Shown: positions 44,857 to 57,335 of the stretch, piece by piece | Numbering within the stretch: the first letter of the stretch is position 1 | Layout: each line of letters begins with the position of its first letter | Assembly: GCA_035048815.1 (NCBI GenBank) | Contig: JAUCBN010000018.1 | Span: 13,048,001 to 13,112,000 of the forward strand | Reading direction: 5' to 3' | From: Abelmoschus esculentus | Taxonomy: Eukaryota > Streptophyta > Magnoliopsida > Malvales > Malvaceae | Length of the DNA: 64,000 nucleotides | Position numbers and translations under genes: made by a program | The notes under the pieces: generated by a model | Seen by the model: the letters and a program-made list of their open reading frames with translations, nothing else | Told to the model about the DNA's origin: nothing | Database searches by the model: none

Positions 44857-45489
44857 ATTTCTTCCTTTTTGATATAACGAAATCAATTAGAAAAATCATT
44901 TTTGAGATTCCTCCCGCTTAGTAAAAAATAAACTTTAAATAAGAGATTAAAATTTTAAATTCATTAAAGCTCTCTCTTAATTAATTGAAAATTCAATTTT
45001 TCAAAATATTCTTACTCTTTTTATTATATCAAAAATGATTCAAACAAAGTTTGTATACTTTAAAGTCCATAACAATAGAGAGTTTTTTTTTTTTAAATAA
45101 CGAAATGAATTTTATTTAAAATGGATCATCTTATTCATTGCATCATATTTTCGGCATAAAAATAACATTTAGAAGAAATTCAATTTCAATTGTTAGATTA
45201 ATTTAAATAGCATGCACAAGAAATTCAATTATCTAAGACTCATAACAAAAGTTAGATATCCAAAGATAAATAATAAAAGCAATAAATTTAGAGGTTAACC
45301 AATTTATTTATGTGTGTGATTTGAGCATTCTTTGATCTTTTATATGCTTATCATCTTATTCTTTGATCTTTGAGCAATAAAAGACATTTATATGAATTTT
45401 AATATCCAAATTGCTTTGGATTAATTTACATTAAGTGTGATGTCTTTCGTTTCCTTTGAAACTCATATTTATCTAATCCTATAAGTCTT

Positions 45490-46040
45490 ATTTTATTGGA
45501 CAAGTAAGCAAGGAATGACCATGACAATGTAAGCATTTTATCATTATGTGATAAGATCAATTATTTGAAATATTTTTTTTATTAAACTATCAAGGTTAAC
45601 TTTTAAATCAAATTTTCCTTTTGAAAATCTTCATTCATTGTTTTTGAAAGCTCTAAATCATTTCTCAAAAATTTATTTTGGCTATTAAAATCAATTTTTG
45701 ATTTTGAAAGAAAATCATTTTCAATTTTAAGTTTTGAAATCATTTTCTTAAATTTGAAATGTATGGTCTCAAATTCTAAAAATAATTCATCATAAGCATC
45801 TTGCAACTCATTAAAAGAATAGAAATCAAACTCACTAGAGTTAGATGATACTTCAAGCTCATTGAGATCCATAACACTTTTCACCTTGGATGGTTGGAGG
45901 AGGTTCACTGGATGAGATTTCATCTTTCTTCTCTTTTTGTCATAGATTTTTTTAAGTTTCTCCCACATTTCTTTGGTACTCTTGCATGTGAAGACTTTCT
46001 TTGAGATGCCTTTATTAAGGTCACAAAAAAAGATGTGCAT
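45490..46040 (-). pseudogene. gag: C2 copia gag remnant
   Basis: Starting inside gag, the frame reads HIFFCDLNKGISKKVFTCKS and TKEMWEKLKKIYDKK (UBN2-type copia gag). A Glu/Lys-rich region follows, then FNELQDAYDELFLEFETIHF and a coiled-coil-prone tail. Past 45603, in another frame, CLHCHGHSLLTCP resembles the CCHC knuckle with one residue pair lost. The N-terminal ~100 residues are missing; upstream is the (GAA)n strand of the microsatellite. Gag would package element RNA. Confidence 0.8.
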
Positions 46041-46071
46041 TGCCTTGGCATTTAGTTTTGCCTTTGTGTCA

Positions 46072-46150
46072 TTCTTCTTCTTCTTCTTCTTCTTCTTCTT
46101 CTTCTTCTTCTTCTTCTTCTTCTTCTTCTTCTTCTTCTTCTTCTTCTTCT
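46072..46150. repeat. (CTT)n microsatellite, 79 bp
   Basis: Uninterrupted cttctt run at the junction of the C2 5' repeat and gag. Its plus-strand frame gives only poly-Phe and is not a gene. Confidence 0.97.
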
Positions 46151-46160
46151 CGTCATTATA

Positions 46161-48105
46161 AGAATTTACTTTAAACTAAAAATTAAATAATGTTTAAATT
46201 GATAGAATTTTAGAGTAAATTAATAGATTTTATAAGTTTTTAGATTAAAATTATTTTTAACCCACGATACATCATCATTTTCATTAAGTTTAGACTTGGG
46301 AGGTACCAAAATAGAATAAAAATATAACGTTAAATACTATTTTTCTCAAAATAATAGTTGAGATACTAAAACAATAAAACATGCACACTTAAGGTACTAA
46401 ATATATAGTTTCCCTAAAAACAATCTAAGTCACCTCCTCTTATTTTATTTTTAGTCGTTTTTTATATTTGTTTTCATTATCAATAGTTGAATTGATTGTT
46501 AAAGGTTATTTATTTATTTTGTCTCCTAATTATGTTATTTTATTTTGTTTAACTAGTTTTTTCGTATAAATTATGAATGATATATTTTATTCTTTATGAT
46601 ATATTCTTTATATGTCTGTGTCAATTTTTTTTATTTATTTTAAGATTGGATTTGATCTCTCTTATAATGATCCTTCTTTAGTTTATGCTTTCTTTTTTCA
46701 TGTTTGTGTCGAGGGTAGAGGTGTTTATAAAGCTTCTTTAAGCTTGAAATAATATAAAACCTTGAGGAAAATTATTAGGTGAGATAATTTTTTGTTTGTG
46801 GCTCAAGGTCAATGTCTCTCTCACTCTTTTAGTTTTCGAAAATCATAAATTAATTATTTTGTTTGGTTATATGATTAAGATTGTATGATTTGACTTGTTA
46901 TAGCTTAAATCCCCTTCAATTGTGAAATTCAAATTATAGATAATATGGTATAGAAACGATAGCAAATCACCCTAATTAATTCACATAATAGGTAGGATTG
47001 AATTGAGGCCTAATAGTAAGAATTAAGGGGTAAAATATAGGATTCTCGATCTCCAAAAATAGTATTTTGAGATCACATACTAATACATGTTATACTTATA
47101 TTGATACCATTTTATGATAAATAAGACGAGTTGTAAGGGTGTACTGATAGGAAATAGTCGCGTATTGGTATCCCTATTGTATTTGAAATTCGAATAGTGT
47201 TTTGGTGTACTGGCACACTTGGTTCATATCGGTACCATTGTTCCATTGGACATATATAACACCTTTCATTATCGTTACTCAAGGAGGAATATCAGTACTG
47301 CACAAGGATCAATAAAGAAGTTTGTTACTAGTATTTGATATCGATACACATAGTTTATGCATCAGTATGGTGGAAAATTCAAATATTTCTAGTATTGATA
47401 CTCGTGGAGTATTGTTACCCTAAAGAGACATATTGATACTGAAAGGATTGATGTACAAACTTGAATCGATCTTCGATAACTGTCAAGTGGGTTATTTTTG
47501 GTACTTGGTTAAATTTGCTAAAATCAAAAGAATTAGATAAATAACACAATGATTTTAGAGTGCTTCAGTCACACCTACATCCACTACCTTAGCACACAAC
47601 TAAGAATTTCAACCAATTCACTATGAATTAGACTTTTTTGCCAGTTCAAGGGATAACCATTATAACCCTATCTTTTGGACTTGACTAAGATAGAACCAAC
47701 TCTAGTTTTGTCTAAGACTAAACTAGAAACTCTTTTTTTACAAAGGGATAAAAGATGTAAAGTAGTAAACCTCTCAAAAGTGTGTGTTTACAAGAATTTA
47801 GCTCACAAGAATGAGTACAAAAAATACAAATGAGCACTCTCTAAAATATTTACAAGAGAAAAAAATAAATTTGTTTTGGACTCAAATTCTCTTGATCAAC
47901 ATGCTTGAATATCTTCTCTTCTTCTTCTTCTTCTTCTTCTTCTTCTTCTTCTTCTTCTTCTTCTTCTTCTTCTTCAAGTGTGTTTGACTTGTATTTATAA
48001 AGTGATATAAAAAATTAGCAATTGGGGAGTTTAATTAATTTTATAATATTTGTTCAAGTCCAAAAATATTTTTTATTGAGTTATATCGAAATAAATATAT
48101 TAACA
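46161..48105 (-). repeat. C2 5' LTR-like repeat
   Basis: Direct partner of 42861-44856. Carries an expanded (CTT)n at 47917-47975 where the partner has only cttcttgttcttc. Confidence 0.75.
47917..47975. repeat. (CTT)n microsatellite, ~59 bp
   Basis: Uninterrupted ctt run inside the C2 5' repeat. Confidence 0.97.
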
Positions 48106-48327
48106 AATACCCTTACAAAAGTACCGATACGCGCAAAATAATTTGTCCAAAATTTTGAGTTTGTGTTCAAAGATTCTATAATTTGAGGTAAAGGAACTAA
48201 AAAAACTATTAAGTTACAAAATGAATTGTAAAACTAGAAACCGATATTTAAACCTTTTGTGTATAACATGAATGAATAATAACTTGATAAAAAGGAAAGC
48301 TACATAGTTTGAGTTACTAAAACATAA

Positions 48328-48336
48328 GGATCTTTG
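48328..48336. repeat. Left TSD of M2 (ggatctttg)
   Basis: Identical to 49087-49095; the match extends one more base. Confidence 0.85.
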
Positions 48337-49086
48337 GAGAAATTATTACATGAACCCTTTCCACCACCTAAGATATGGTTTCAACCAATTAAAATAAGAC
48401 ACATAATATATTTTTTCCATATCATATTTACACATAAATATCATTCAAATCATCCACTTTAATGCATTTAATTTAAAAATAAAAAAAAATATTACCAAAG
48501 ATTTTTTTATGTTATCTTCCTCTTTATTGTTCAATTTTTTAATTAATTTTTCTAATCCCTAAACCTTAAACCCTAATTCTAAATCCTAAGCCCTAACCCT
48601 AACCCTAACCCTAAAACTTAAATCCTAAACCCTAACCCTAACCCTAAATCTTAAACCCTAAACAATAGCCCTAAACCCTAAACACTAACCCTAAACCTAA
48701 CTCTAAACCTAAACCCTAACCCTAACCCTAACAATAACACATAACCCTAACCCTAAACCTTAAACCTAAACCACGTAAACCCTAAACCCTAAACCTAAAC
48801 CATATAAACCCTAAACAACTAATCCCTAACCCTAAACCCTAAACTCTAAATCCTAAACCCTAAATCTATATAAAAAATTAATTAGGAAAATTTTAAAGAA
48901 CAAAGAAAAAGATGACACAAGAAATCTTTGATAATATTTTTTACTTTTTTAAATCAAAAACATTAAATTAGATAATTTGACCAATGCTTATATGTAAATT
49001 TGATATGGAAAAAATATATTATGTCTTAATTTAATTGGTTGGGACCATATCTTAGGTGGTGAAAAGAGTTTATATAATAATTTTTC
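48337..49086. mobile_element. M2: 750-bp long-TIR MITE with telomeric-repeat core
   Basis: Termini GAGAAATTATTAC / GAAAAATTATTAT (right end in reverse complement), with inverted arms of ~215 bp: 48337-48550 against 48870-49086, sharing caccacctaagatatgg and acataatatattttttccat. It is flanked by a perfect 9-bp repeat. This fits a Mutator-like MITE. The whole centre is a telomere-type CCCTAAA array. No coding capacity. Confidence 0.85.
48557..48864. repeat. Interstitial telomere-like (CCCTAAA)n array in M2
   Basis: ~300 bp of ccctaaa, ccctaa and variant units, all in one orientation. Plant telomeres use CCCTAAA/TTTAGGG. It lies exactly between the two arms of M2. Confidence 0.93.
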
Positions 49087-49306
49087 GGATCTTTGGGTTC
49101 AAATTATTGTTATATGCTAAAAGGGACCTAAACAGCTGTGTTACCTCGATTTATAAATAATATAGACCAATGGGAATAATTAAAGAATATAACTAATGTA
49201 CACCTCAATGATAGCTAATAATTATATTTAAAAGAGAAATTGCTTGTGTTAGTAAATTTTCTAGAATTAAACACCATCCAAATTTGGAACTTCAAAGTTT
49301 ACTAAT

Positions 49307-50231
49307 GGCATAAATATATTTTTCACCCTTAATATTTATAATTTTTGTCATTTTGATTCTTATTTTTTTGGATAAATTTAGTCCTTAACCTATGTCTTTT
49401 TAACAAATAAATCATTTTTTAACTATCATTATAACTGAACCGTTAAAAATTTAATAATGATAACTTGTCATATATATGTGATAATATATTTTAAATGACA
49501 TAAAATCTAACTTATTAAACATACACACATATATATAGAATATAATTTTATTCTAATCTAAAAATATAAAAAAATTCAAATTGAAATTCAAATGAAATAT
49601 TAAAAATTATTTTTTATTCATTAAAAATTAATTAAATCTAAAATAAAGGCTACTAAATATTTTCAACCTTAACTATAGTCAAATCAAAATTTTATCTAAA
49701 AAAGTATAAACATAATTTGAAAAAGAAAGGGTTTTGTAGAGTTTGTTACCGGTGAATCAAAGATAAATGATTTTGATAATAATCAATTGGATTATTATTA
49801 TTATTTTAGTTTAAAATTTAGGTATTTAGTTTTAATCTAAATCGGATTTTTAGGGTTTTATAAAGATATTTTAGTTTAGTTAGGGTTGAGAATATTTATT
49901 AAAATTTTGTTTTGGATTTAATTAATTTTTAATATTTTATTTAAATTTTAATTATTTTATATTTTATACTGAAATAAAATTATATTATATATATATATGT
50001 ATATGTTTAATAGGTTAGATTCTATGTCATTTAAAATATATTAGTATCACATATATATGACAAGCTATCATTATTAAATTTTTAACGGTTCAGTTATAAT
50101 GGTAGTTAAAAAATGAGTTATTTGTTAAAAAGACATAGGTTAAGGGCTAAATTTATCCAAAAAAAAAAAGAATAAGGGCCAAAATAACAAAAATTATAAA
50201 CGTTAAGGGTGAAAACTATCTTTATGCGAAT
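49307..50231. mobile_element. Long-inverted-repeat element, TSD not found
   Basis: gcataaatatatttttcaccctt at 49307 and its complement aagggtgaaaactatctttatgc at 50227, with arms of ~240 bp sharing aacctatgtctttttaacaa, gaaccgttaaaaatttaata and atgacataaaatctaac. The centre (49550-49990) is AT-rich, with no gene. A MITE is likely; class unassigned. Confidence 0.75.
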
Positions 50232-50484
50232 TTTAAATGTCCATCAAATATAAACAAAAATATTTTAATCATTCAATTAATTAAGAAATCTCTCGTTAAA
50301 TCATACTTATATATTACAAATTAAAATCTTACAAAAATCTGTAAGTTATTATTTTTTCTTAAAATCGATAATTGTATATTGAAATCTCAAGTCAATAAGA
50401 ATTGAAAATAGGTACCAACTATAAATTGTCCCATGATGCCAATAGCCTATGACGACTGTGTAGCAAGGAAAACATGTTTGTATT

Positions 50485-50489
50485 GAAAA

Positions 50490-50525
<36 letters not shown>

Positions 50526-50526
50526 A
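50485..50526. repeat. (AAAG)n microsatellite
   Basis: About ten uninterrupted aaag units. Confidence 0.95.
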
Positions 50527-51449
50527 GCTGTACAACCATGTGCTGTTACGTGCGGAATGAGACTGAGCCTAATGCCTATGACATGGACTTCATTGCAATT
50601 CCAAACAGTTCCTCAGCTATTTTGTACAAGACTAATGATTTATTTCATTTTTGAAATTTTAGTATAAGGTTCGTTACTCTCTATATTATAAAAGAGTGAA
50701 GAATAATCGATCAGAAAATTGTATAAAAAATACACAATAACTGAAGCATAAACTTTCAACTGGTTTAGGGTTGAAGTCGAGAATAGACAAAAGTTGAAAA
50801 ATAAATTTTTTAAAATGTCTATTTGGGCATTAAAATATGTAGACAAAGGCTCATTTGGATTCAAATGATAAATTGTTTAGGTTGATTTGATCGGTAAATA
50901 ATCGTTTATCACATTTATTACAACCACAAACAAAATCTAAAAAGTAAAATTAAAACTTATAAAAAATCATAATAAGATTAAAATTTAAAATGGGTACAAC
51001 AATATCTTAAAAAGAATTAAAAGGATTATAAAATTAATTTAATATTTTACAAACTATTCTATTAATATTAAACAAAAAATCCATAGGGGCTCATGCCCCA
51101 AAACCCCTATGTTCCGTTCATACTCCCAACAATAATTAGATCTTAGATATCATACATAATTTTTTTTTTTAAAAAAAATCTTCTATTTTTTTAGTTATTA
51201 TTTTTATACTCTAACACTAAAGAAATAAAATTTTAAATGATAAATTATAAATCTTAAATTTTAAAAAATATAATCTAAATTTTAAATTTAATTTTTTTTA
51301 GTGTAAGATATAAATAGTGACATAAAAAAGCATGTAATTTCTACTCTACTTTTTTTTGTCATATAAATTTTAATTATATTCAAAATCTAATTAAATTAGA
51401 CTCTTGAATAGAGAACCGGACTCTCTCATCTCGTTTTTTCATTCACATT
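50527..51449. other. Intergenic sequence, nothing recognised
   Basis: AT-rich. The minus frame 50640-50864 has no domain I recognise. 51445-51449 (acatt) would be the left TSD of E3; its partner is outside the window. Confidence 0.5.
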
Positions 51450-54299
51450 TGTCGCGACCTCTTTAAAAACACGACTTTAGGTGAAAAATAACTTGACAAT
51501 TGGTTTTGAAAAATATGAATTTATCAATTTTAATCTTAAAACCCCCAAATTTTAGGAAAAATATAATTTACTTTTTCAAAAAAATGATTTGGAGTCGCCA
51601 CCGGCCACTTTGGTAGGCCAGACACCATAAAACAAACCAGAGATTCATTTAAAAAAATATTGGGTTAGGGAGTCGGTTACGTGTAAGGACGGTCCTTACA
51701 AACGCCCAAAAATTGGTAACTTGAAAAAAAAATTATGTGGCATTGATACTTTGAAGATAGATATTAATTTAATTTTCCATTGTTAATCGAACATTATTGG
51801 AATCAAGGATATCCTTTTGATTTGGAAACTACATCACCTTCAAACTTGGGTTGAACGAGACGTCCTCTAGATAGGAAACCTCACCCAAATTTAAAGGAAT
51901 TTAACTTCCGCCACAAAAGGTTAAAGTAAAATGTATGACCGTTTTTATCTTGTTCATTTTAAGTTTTAATCCTAAAAAGGCTCCATTAATTAAGTGTTTA
52001 AAACCTAAGTTACTAACGTCGCTAGTTGCTTACCTATCAATTTATTTAATACTAGGCCTAAGTTATTTTATCAAAATTCTAGGTTTAAATAGCACATGAA
52101 TTCGATGCCAAGGTACACTCTTTAGGCCAACATCATGGTACGTCAAAACATCAGCTTCTTTAGTGTATCCGAGACATAAGATTCAAATACTATTATTTAC
52201 TAATTATCTCCCTAATTAATTAATTAATTAATTTAAGTGACTAGTCCTAGAGGATTCTAAATTAATTAACTAAAATGTTTATTAGGTGATCTTCCTAAAA
52301 TATGCCATGCAAAAACATAATGAAATAAACAAACAAGATAAAAGGAATTTGATATTTTTATTAGAACATGGGAGTACAAGTTACATCAAAATTGTCATAA
52401 ATGAGTAAAAACGGGACTTGCATTGGTAAAGATAAAAGGGACTAGAATTCAAACTTCGAATGATGAATTAGATTTAATTAAGTGTGTAATTAATTTTAAA
52501 GTTTTAGAAACTTTTAATTAAATGAATTAATTAAATTTTCCTAACTTTAAATTTTAATTAAAACCTAATTAAAATCTAACTTGGTGAATTTTAAGTCCTA
52601 ATATTTAATTGGAGGGTTGGATTAAATTCAATTAGGTTAATTTTTAAATCTTACCTTAGAAAATTAAAATTAATTAAGAGACTTAATTAAAATAATTTCT
52701 AAATTTTTAAGAATTTAACTTAACCTAATTAAAGTTTAGTTTGGTGAAATTTGGGATAATTAGACCTAATTAATTTTAAATCTTATCATTAGAAATTAAT
52801 TGGAATTAATTAAAATAATTAATTAAAATTATTTTCCTAAATTTTAAGAACTAAAAAAAAGCCTAATTAAAGTCTAACTTGGTGAATGTTTTAAGGTTTA
52901 AAGGCTAGACTAGACCTAATTAAGTTGGGTTAATTTTAAAACTTATTTTTAGAAATTAATTAAAATTAATTAAAACAATTAATTAAAATTATTTTCTAAA
53001 TTTTAAGAATTAAATTAAACCTAATTAAAGTCTAATTTTTAAGTTTTAGGGATCGAATTAATCCTAAATTAGATCTAGCTAGGTTAAATTAATTTTAAAG
53101 TATCTTAAAAATTAAATTAAATTCTAAATTAGAACCTAGTTAATAAATTTTAAGTCTTTAAAATTAATTTTTAGTCCTAATTAAAGTCTAAAATTAATTA
53201 AATCTAATCCTAGGGGTCTAATTAGGGGTTTAGGGAAAACTAAGGTTTTAGGGACCTAATTGGGGAATCTAGGGACTAAATTGAATAGCACCTTAAACTT
53301 AGTAGGACTAAAGAGGTAAAAAGCCCAAAATCAATTAAAACACGCAGATCCGGGTTAAACCCTGATCCGACCCGCATGCCCGGCTGCCAAAACGGCGCCG
53401 TTTCATCAGGTGACAAAATCCCTAAGTGCCGAGTTCGCTCGGCCATTTGGACCGAGACCAACTCGACCTGACTCAACTCCCTTGGTTTTTCTCTGAAACA
53501 AACACCCAAAAACTAGATTTTAGCCCTAGGATGGATCAAAATGCTAGGAACCGCATGGTGTTCATGCGTGTTCATCCAAAGAATGGATGAACACGAAGAA
53601 CACGGTCACATTCCGCCGTACAAGCCGCCCTTCTATCCAAGTCCCCACCATCCGGCACCACTCCGACATGTTCGCCGACCACCACGAACCACGCTGGCCG
53701 TCGTCCAGAAGTCACCGGTGACCGTTTTCGACACCGGTGAGGCCGTTGAAAACCCTAAAATATGCTAAAAACAACTCTAGAACCCTAAAAACGATCGAAA
53801 AGCTCCAAACCCCCTAAAACTACCCAACCGAAATCAAAATCCATTGAGAACCTAAAGATTACCCTCCTAAATTTCAACCGAAAGGCATATCATCAAGCGG
53901 TAAAAGAAACAAAGAAAGGCAAGTGGTATTACCTTTCGATTCCTTCCGATTCCAATCCCTTTGATTACTCCTCACCGCTGGTTCCTGCCCTTCAATTCTA
54001 GATTTCAACTGTCGATTCAAAACTCCAAATTATCCTCCCTCCCTCTACCGATTGAATCCCTATTTAAAGGGATTCAATCCAACAAACCTACATCAACTCA
54101 AACACCCACCAAATCTAATCCCCTCTAAACCGTAAATCCCCAAGAATCCGACCACCCCACGATTCTGTTTTTTCACGATTTCTGATTTTTTTAATTTTTA
54201 ATTTTTTTTATTATTATTATATATATTCTTTAAAAATATTTTATTATTTATATTAATTATTATTTATTATTTAAATACCACAAAAAATTCGTGCTGACA
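51450..54299 (-). repeat. E3 3' LTR (2850 bp)
   Basis: TGTCGCGACC...GCTGACA on the plus strand. Clearly alignable with, but diverged from, the E2 LTRs. Contains the same AT-rich centre and palindrome (54050-54079). Confidence 0.93.
54050..54079 (-). promoter_or_regulatory. Palindromic TATA-like site in E3 LTR
   Basis: Perfect arms gattgaatccct / agggattcaatc around atttaa, as in E2, although flanking LTR sequence has diverged. Confidence 0.5.
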
Positions 54300-54314
54300 G
54301 CTGCCCCTCTTTTC
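54300..54314 (-). other. E3 polypurine tract
   Basis: Minus AAAAGAGGGGCAGC directly before TGTCAGCA. Confidence 0.85.
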
Positions 54315-54377
54315 TCAATGCTGCGGAGTAGGAGATGGGCAAAGACTGAAAAACACGAATTTTGTTAAAGCCCTGAA

Positions 54378-55090
54378 GCTTGAAGCTGTTCTTCTCATTA
54401 CGAAATTCTTCAAGCGAAACCTTATGACGTAACTCGAGGTTGTTCTTCTTTCTGAAACTCTTCGTCTTTAGAATAACTGGAGTTTTTCTTCTTATTATGA
54501 AATTCTCCAGGGTTTGAAGTTGTTCTTCTCATTACGAAATTCTTCAGACAAAATTCTTTATACTCATCAAGTGACGGAGCTTGAGGCTGTTCTTCTCATT
54601 ACGAAATTCCTCATCTACGGGATCTAGAGCTGTTCTTCTCATTACGAAATTCTCTAGATAAGTATGGTGAAATCTGAGGCTGTTCTTCTTATTATGAAAT
54701 TCCTCGCATCTCATGGAATTTGGAGTTGTTCTTCTTATTATGAAATATCCAAACTCACCAAGTGGCGGAAATTGAAGTTGTTCTTCTTATTATAAAATTT
54801 CTCATTTTCGGGATCTAGAGTTGTTCTTTTCATTATGAAATTCTTCAGATAAGGGTGATGAAATCCAAAGCTGTTATTCTTATTATGAAATTCCTCGTAT
54901 CTCATGCAATTTGGAGCTGTTCTTCTTATTATGAAATTCTCCAAATTTAAGTGTTGAAAATTGAGGTTGTTCTTCTTATTATGAAATTCTTCATTTCCGG
55001 GAGATTTGGAGTTGTTCTTCTTATTATGAAATTCTTCAGATGTAAGCGGTGAAACTTGAGGTTGTTCTTCTTATTATGAAATTCCTCATG
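54378..55090 (-). repeat. E3 3' UTR array of variable-stem inverted repeats
   Basis: About 15 units with the same core as E2. Perfect 8-bp stems with different sequences: gcttgaag/cttcaagc (54378-54385, 54408-54415), atctagag/ctctagat (54622-54629, 54652-54659), atttggag/ctccaaat (54909-54916, 54939-54946). Spacing between cores ~45-65 bp. Confidence 0.87.
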
Positions 55091-56012
55091 TTATATCACT
55101 TCTTTCGAGACTCACGCCAAAAAGGCTACCGATAATGTTCGCTGTTGTTCGTCACTCTTTATAATATCATGCATTGTTAGCATGCTTCTAAATGCAAATA
55201 TTCCTATTATGATGCATGAGTACTGCTTTGAAAGGCATGTATTATCAGTCAGTTCGTCACTCTGAAGGGACTGATTGACTCTTCTCCCTCTTTTCCGCAT
55301 TCGAGGGTTTCATCTCACATGGCAACTTTTAATGATTGTCTTCTTTATAATACTGTTTTGAGGCGTTCTTTCGAGACAGATTCTATCCGAATGTCAGAAC
55401 ATGTCCATTTATATTTTGTTATCTTGATCCGGAAAAATAGATCTTACCTATAATCTTAAAACATAATGATGCCAAAAGATTTTCTGTATTCATTAATTCA
55501 TATCAATTCACTAGCATGATGCTTTGGATAGAATTGAAGGCTCAAAAGAAAGAAATGGATATCTTTATTGGAGCTTTTCGTAAATTTGTGTAAAATAAAC
55601 ATGGCAAGACAATTTGAAGAAAAAGGAAAGGAACAAAATGTGAGTGCCCAAATGCTCATCACAAGCGATCATCCAAGCCTTTTCCCGAGATATAAATTTA
55701 AAGATGATCTACTTGTCTAGCCATTCTTCAACTGAGGATCCAACTTTGCAGACGTGAAGATCCTTCCGCATTGCTTGATAACCGAGAGGCACGAATCACC
55801 GAATGCCTATTTTCGTTCATTTGAGCTGCCATTCCTGGTTTTCGACTCAAATCCTCTGTTGGTATCGAGACGCCCTTTACGGGTTTTCATCTTGACCCCT
55901 CATTTCTCTTTATCATCATTTTTTATGAAGCGTCCTTTCGTGTTTTCACTTCATTTTCTTTTTCTCTTTCTTTTCTCTTTTTTCTTCTTTTCTCTTTTTT
56001 TATTCTTTTTCT
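55091..56012 (-). other. E3 3' UTR, no gene; ends in a polypurine-rich tract
   Basis: Aligns with E2 10661-11608. 55941-56012 is the pyrimidine-rich (plus) tract after the pol stop. No domain seen. Confidence 0.6.
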
Positions 56013-57335
56013 TCAGGCGTAATATCTCTTAACTGAATCAGAATTCACTGGCTTATTTAATTCTTGTCCGTCCATTTCAGTCAAGATTAGTACGCCTCCG
56101 GAGAATGCCTTTTTGACAACATAAGGCCCTTCCCAATTTGGCATCCATTTTCCTCGGAAATCTCGGTGTATAAGCAAGATCTTTTTAAGCACTAGATCCC
56201 TCTCTCGGAATTTTCGCAGTTGAACTTTCTTATCATAAGCTCAAATCATTCGTTTCTGATACATTTGGCTATGACAGATAGCTTTCAACCGCTTTTCTTC
56301 GATTAGATTCAACTGATCCAAACGAATCTATATTCACTCTGCATCATTCAGCTTCACCTCTGATAATACCCGAAGAGATGGGATTTCAACTTCTAGAGGT
56401 AACACGGCTTCAGTACCGTATACTAGGGAATATGGTGTTGCCCCGATAGAAGTTCTTATCGAAGTTCGGTACGCAAATAAGGCAAAATGAAGCCTTTTAT
56501 TCTAGTCTCTGTATGTTTCAGTCATCTTTGATATGATCTTCTTAATGTTCTTATTTGCTGCCTCAACGGCTCCATTCATCTTTGGTCGGTATGCCATATA
56601 GTTGTGATGAATTATTTTAAACTGATCACAGGTTTCTGCTATCAATCTGTTATTGAAATTGATAGCATTATCCGTGATGATTCGTTCTGGTAGACCATAC
56701 CGACAAATAATCTCTTTCTTCAAGAACTTGCAAACCGTCGTTCTTGTGATGTTAGCATAAGAGACAACTTCTATCCACTTGGTGAAATAATCTATGGCCA
56801 CTAGGATGAAGTGATGCCCATTTGAAGCCTTGGGGTGAATCTGCCCGATTACATCTAGTCCCCAACAGGAAAAGGCCATGGCGAATTCATTATATGTAAC
56901 GGTACTGGCGGAGAGTTGATTTTATTTGCATAGATCTGGCATTTGTGACACTTTTTGGCATATTCTATGCAATCCCCTTCCATAGTAGACAGTAGTATTC
57001 GTATCTCATTATTTTCCGTGCCATCAAGAAGCCATTGGCATGCGTATCGCAAATTCCATCATGCACTTCTTCCAGAATACTTTTAGCCTCGCGGGCACTG
57101 ACACATCTTAGTAACACTTGATCTCTGCTTTTCCTATACAAGACGTCGCCATCTAGCACATATGCATCAACTATTCTTCTGATTGTTCTTTTGTCAACGT
57201 CGTTAGCTCCAAATGGGTAAGCTTGCAACTTGATATATTGTAGAATATCAAAATACCAAGAATTATCATCCTCTTCTTCCAAGTTGCAGCAGTGAGCATA
57301 TGTTTCATAGCTCTGCATCCGGATTAGCATCATAT
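56013..57335 (-). pseudogene. pol: E3 integrase
   Basis: Stop TGA at 56013-56015 after RYYA. The zinc region has EEVHDGICDTHANG with its first His intact, and AKKCHKCQ. DDE residues: WGLDVIGQI, ITDNAINFNN, VEAANKNIKK. Open blocks 56502-56879, 56855-57052 and the start of 56965-57909 overlap in different frames, so at least two frameshifts (near 56870 and 56990) break it. It would integrate cDNA. Confidence 0.87.

Larger units (their letters stand above)
42861..48105 (-). mobile_element. C2: copia derivative with long LTR-like repeats and gag only
   Basis: Direct repeats 42861-44856 and 46161-48105 surround ~1.3 kb. In the minus sense they start TGTTAA(G/T)ATATTTATTTC, and 44857-44870 (minus AAAAAGGAAGAAAT) is a purine tract abutting the lower repeat, as for a 3' LTR. 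The internal part has a copia gag remnant (45603-46040) and a zinc-knuckle remnant (~45499-45534) but no pol. No primer site was found; the inner end of the 5' repeat and the gag N-terminus are replaced by a CTT run. Outer boundary at ~42861 uncertain. Confidence 0.65.

Noticed and set aside
45973..46161. Poly-Phe frame
   Set aside because: Translation of the CTT microsatellite.
49298..50240. 9-bp Mutator-type TSD for the palindrome at 49307
   Set aside because: Flanks ttactaatg and gaattttaa do not match; no other TSD length fits.
50640..50864. Minus-strand 74-codon frame as a gene
   Set aside because: AT-rich, no domain, no supporting context.
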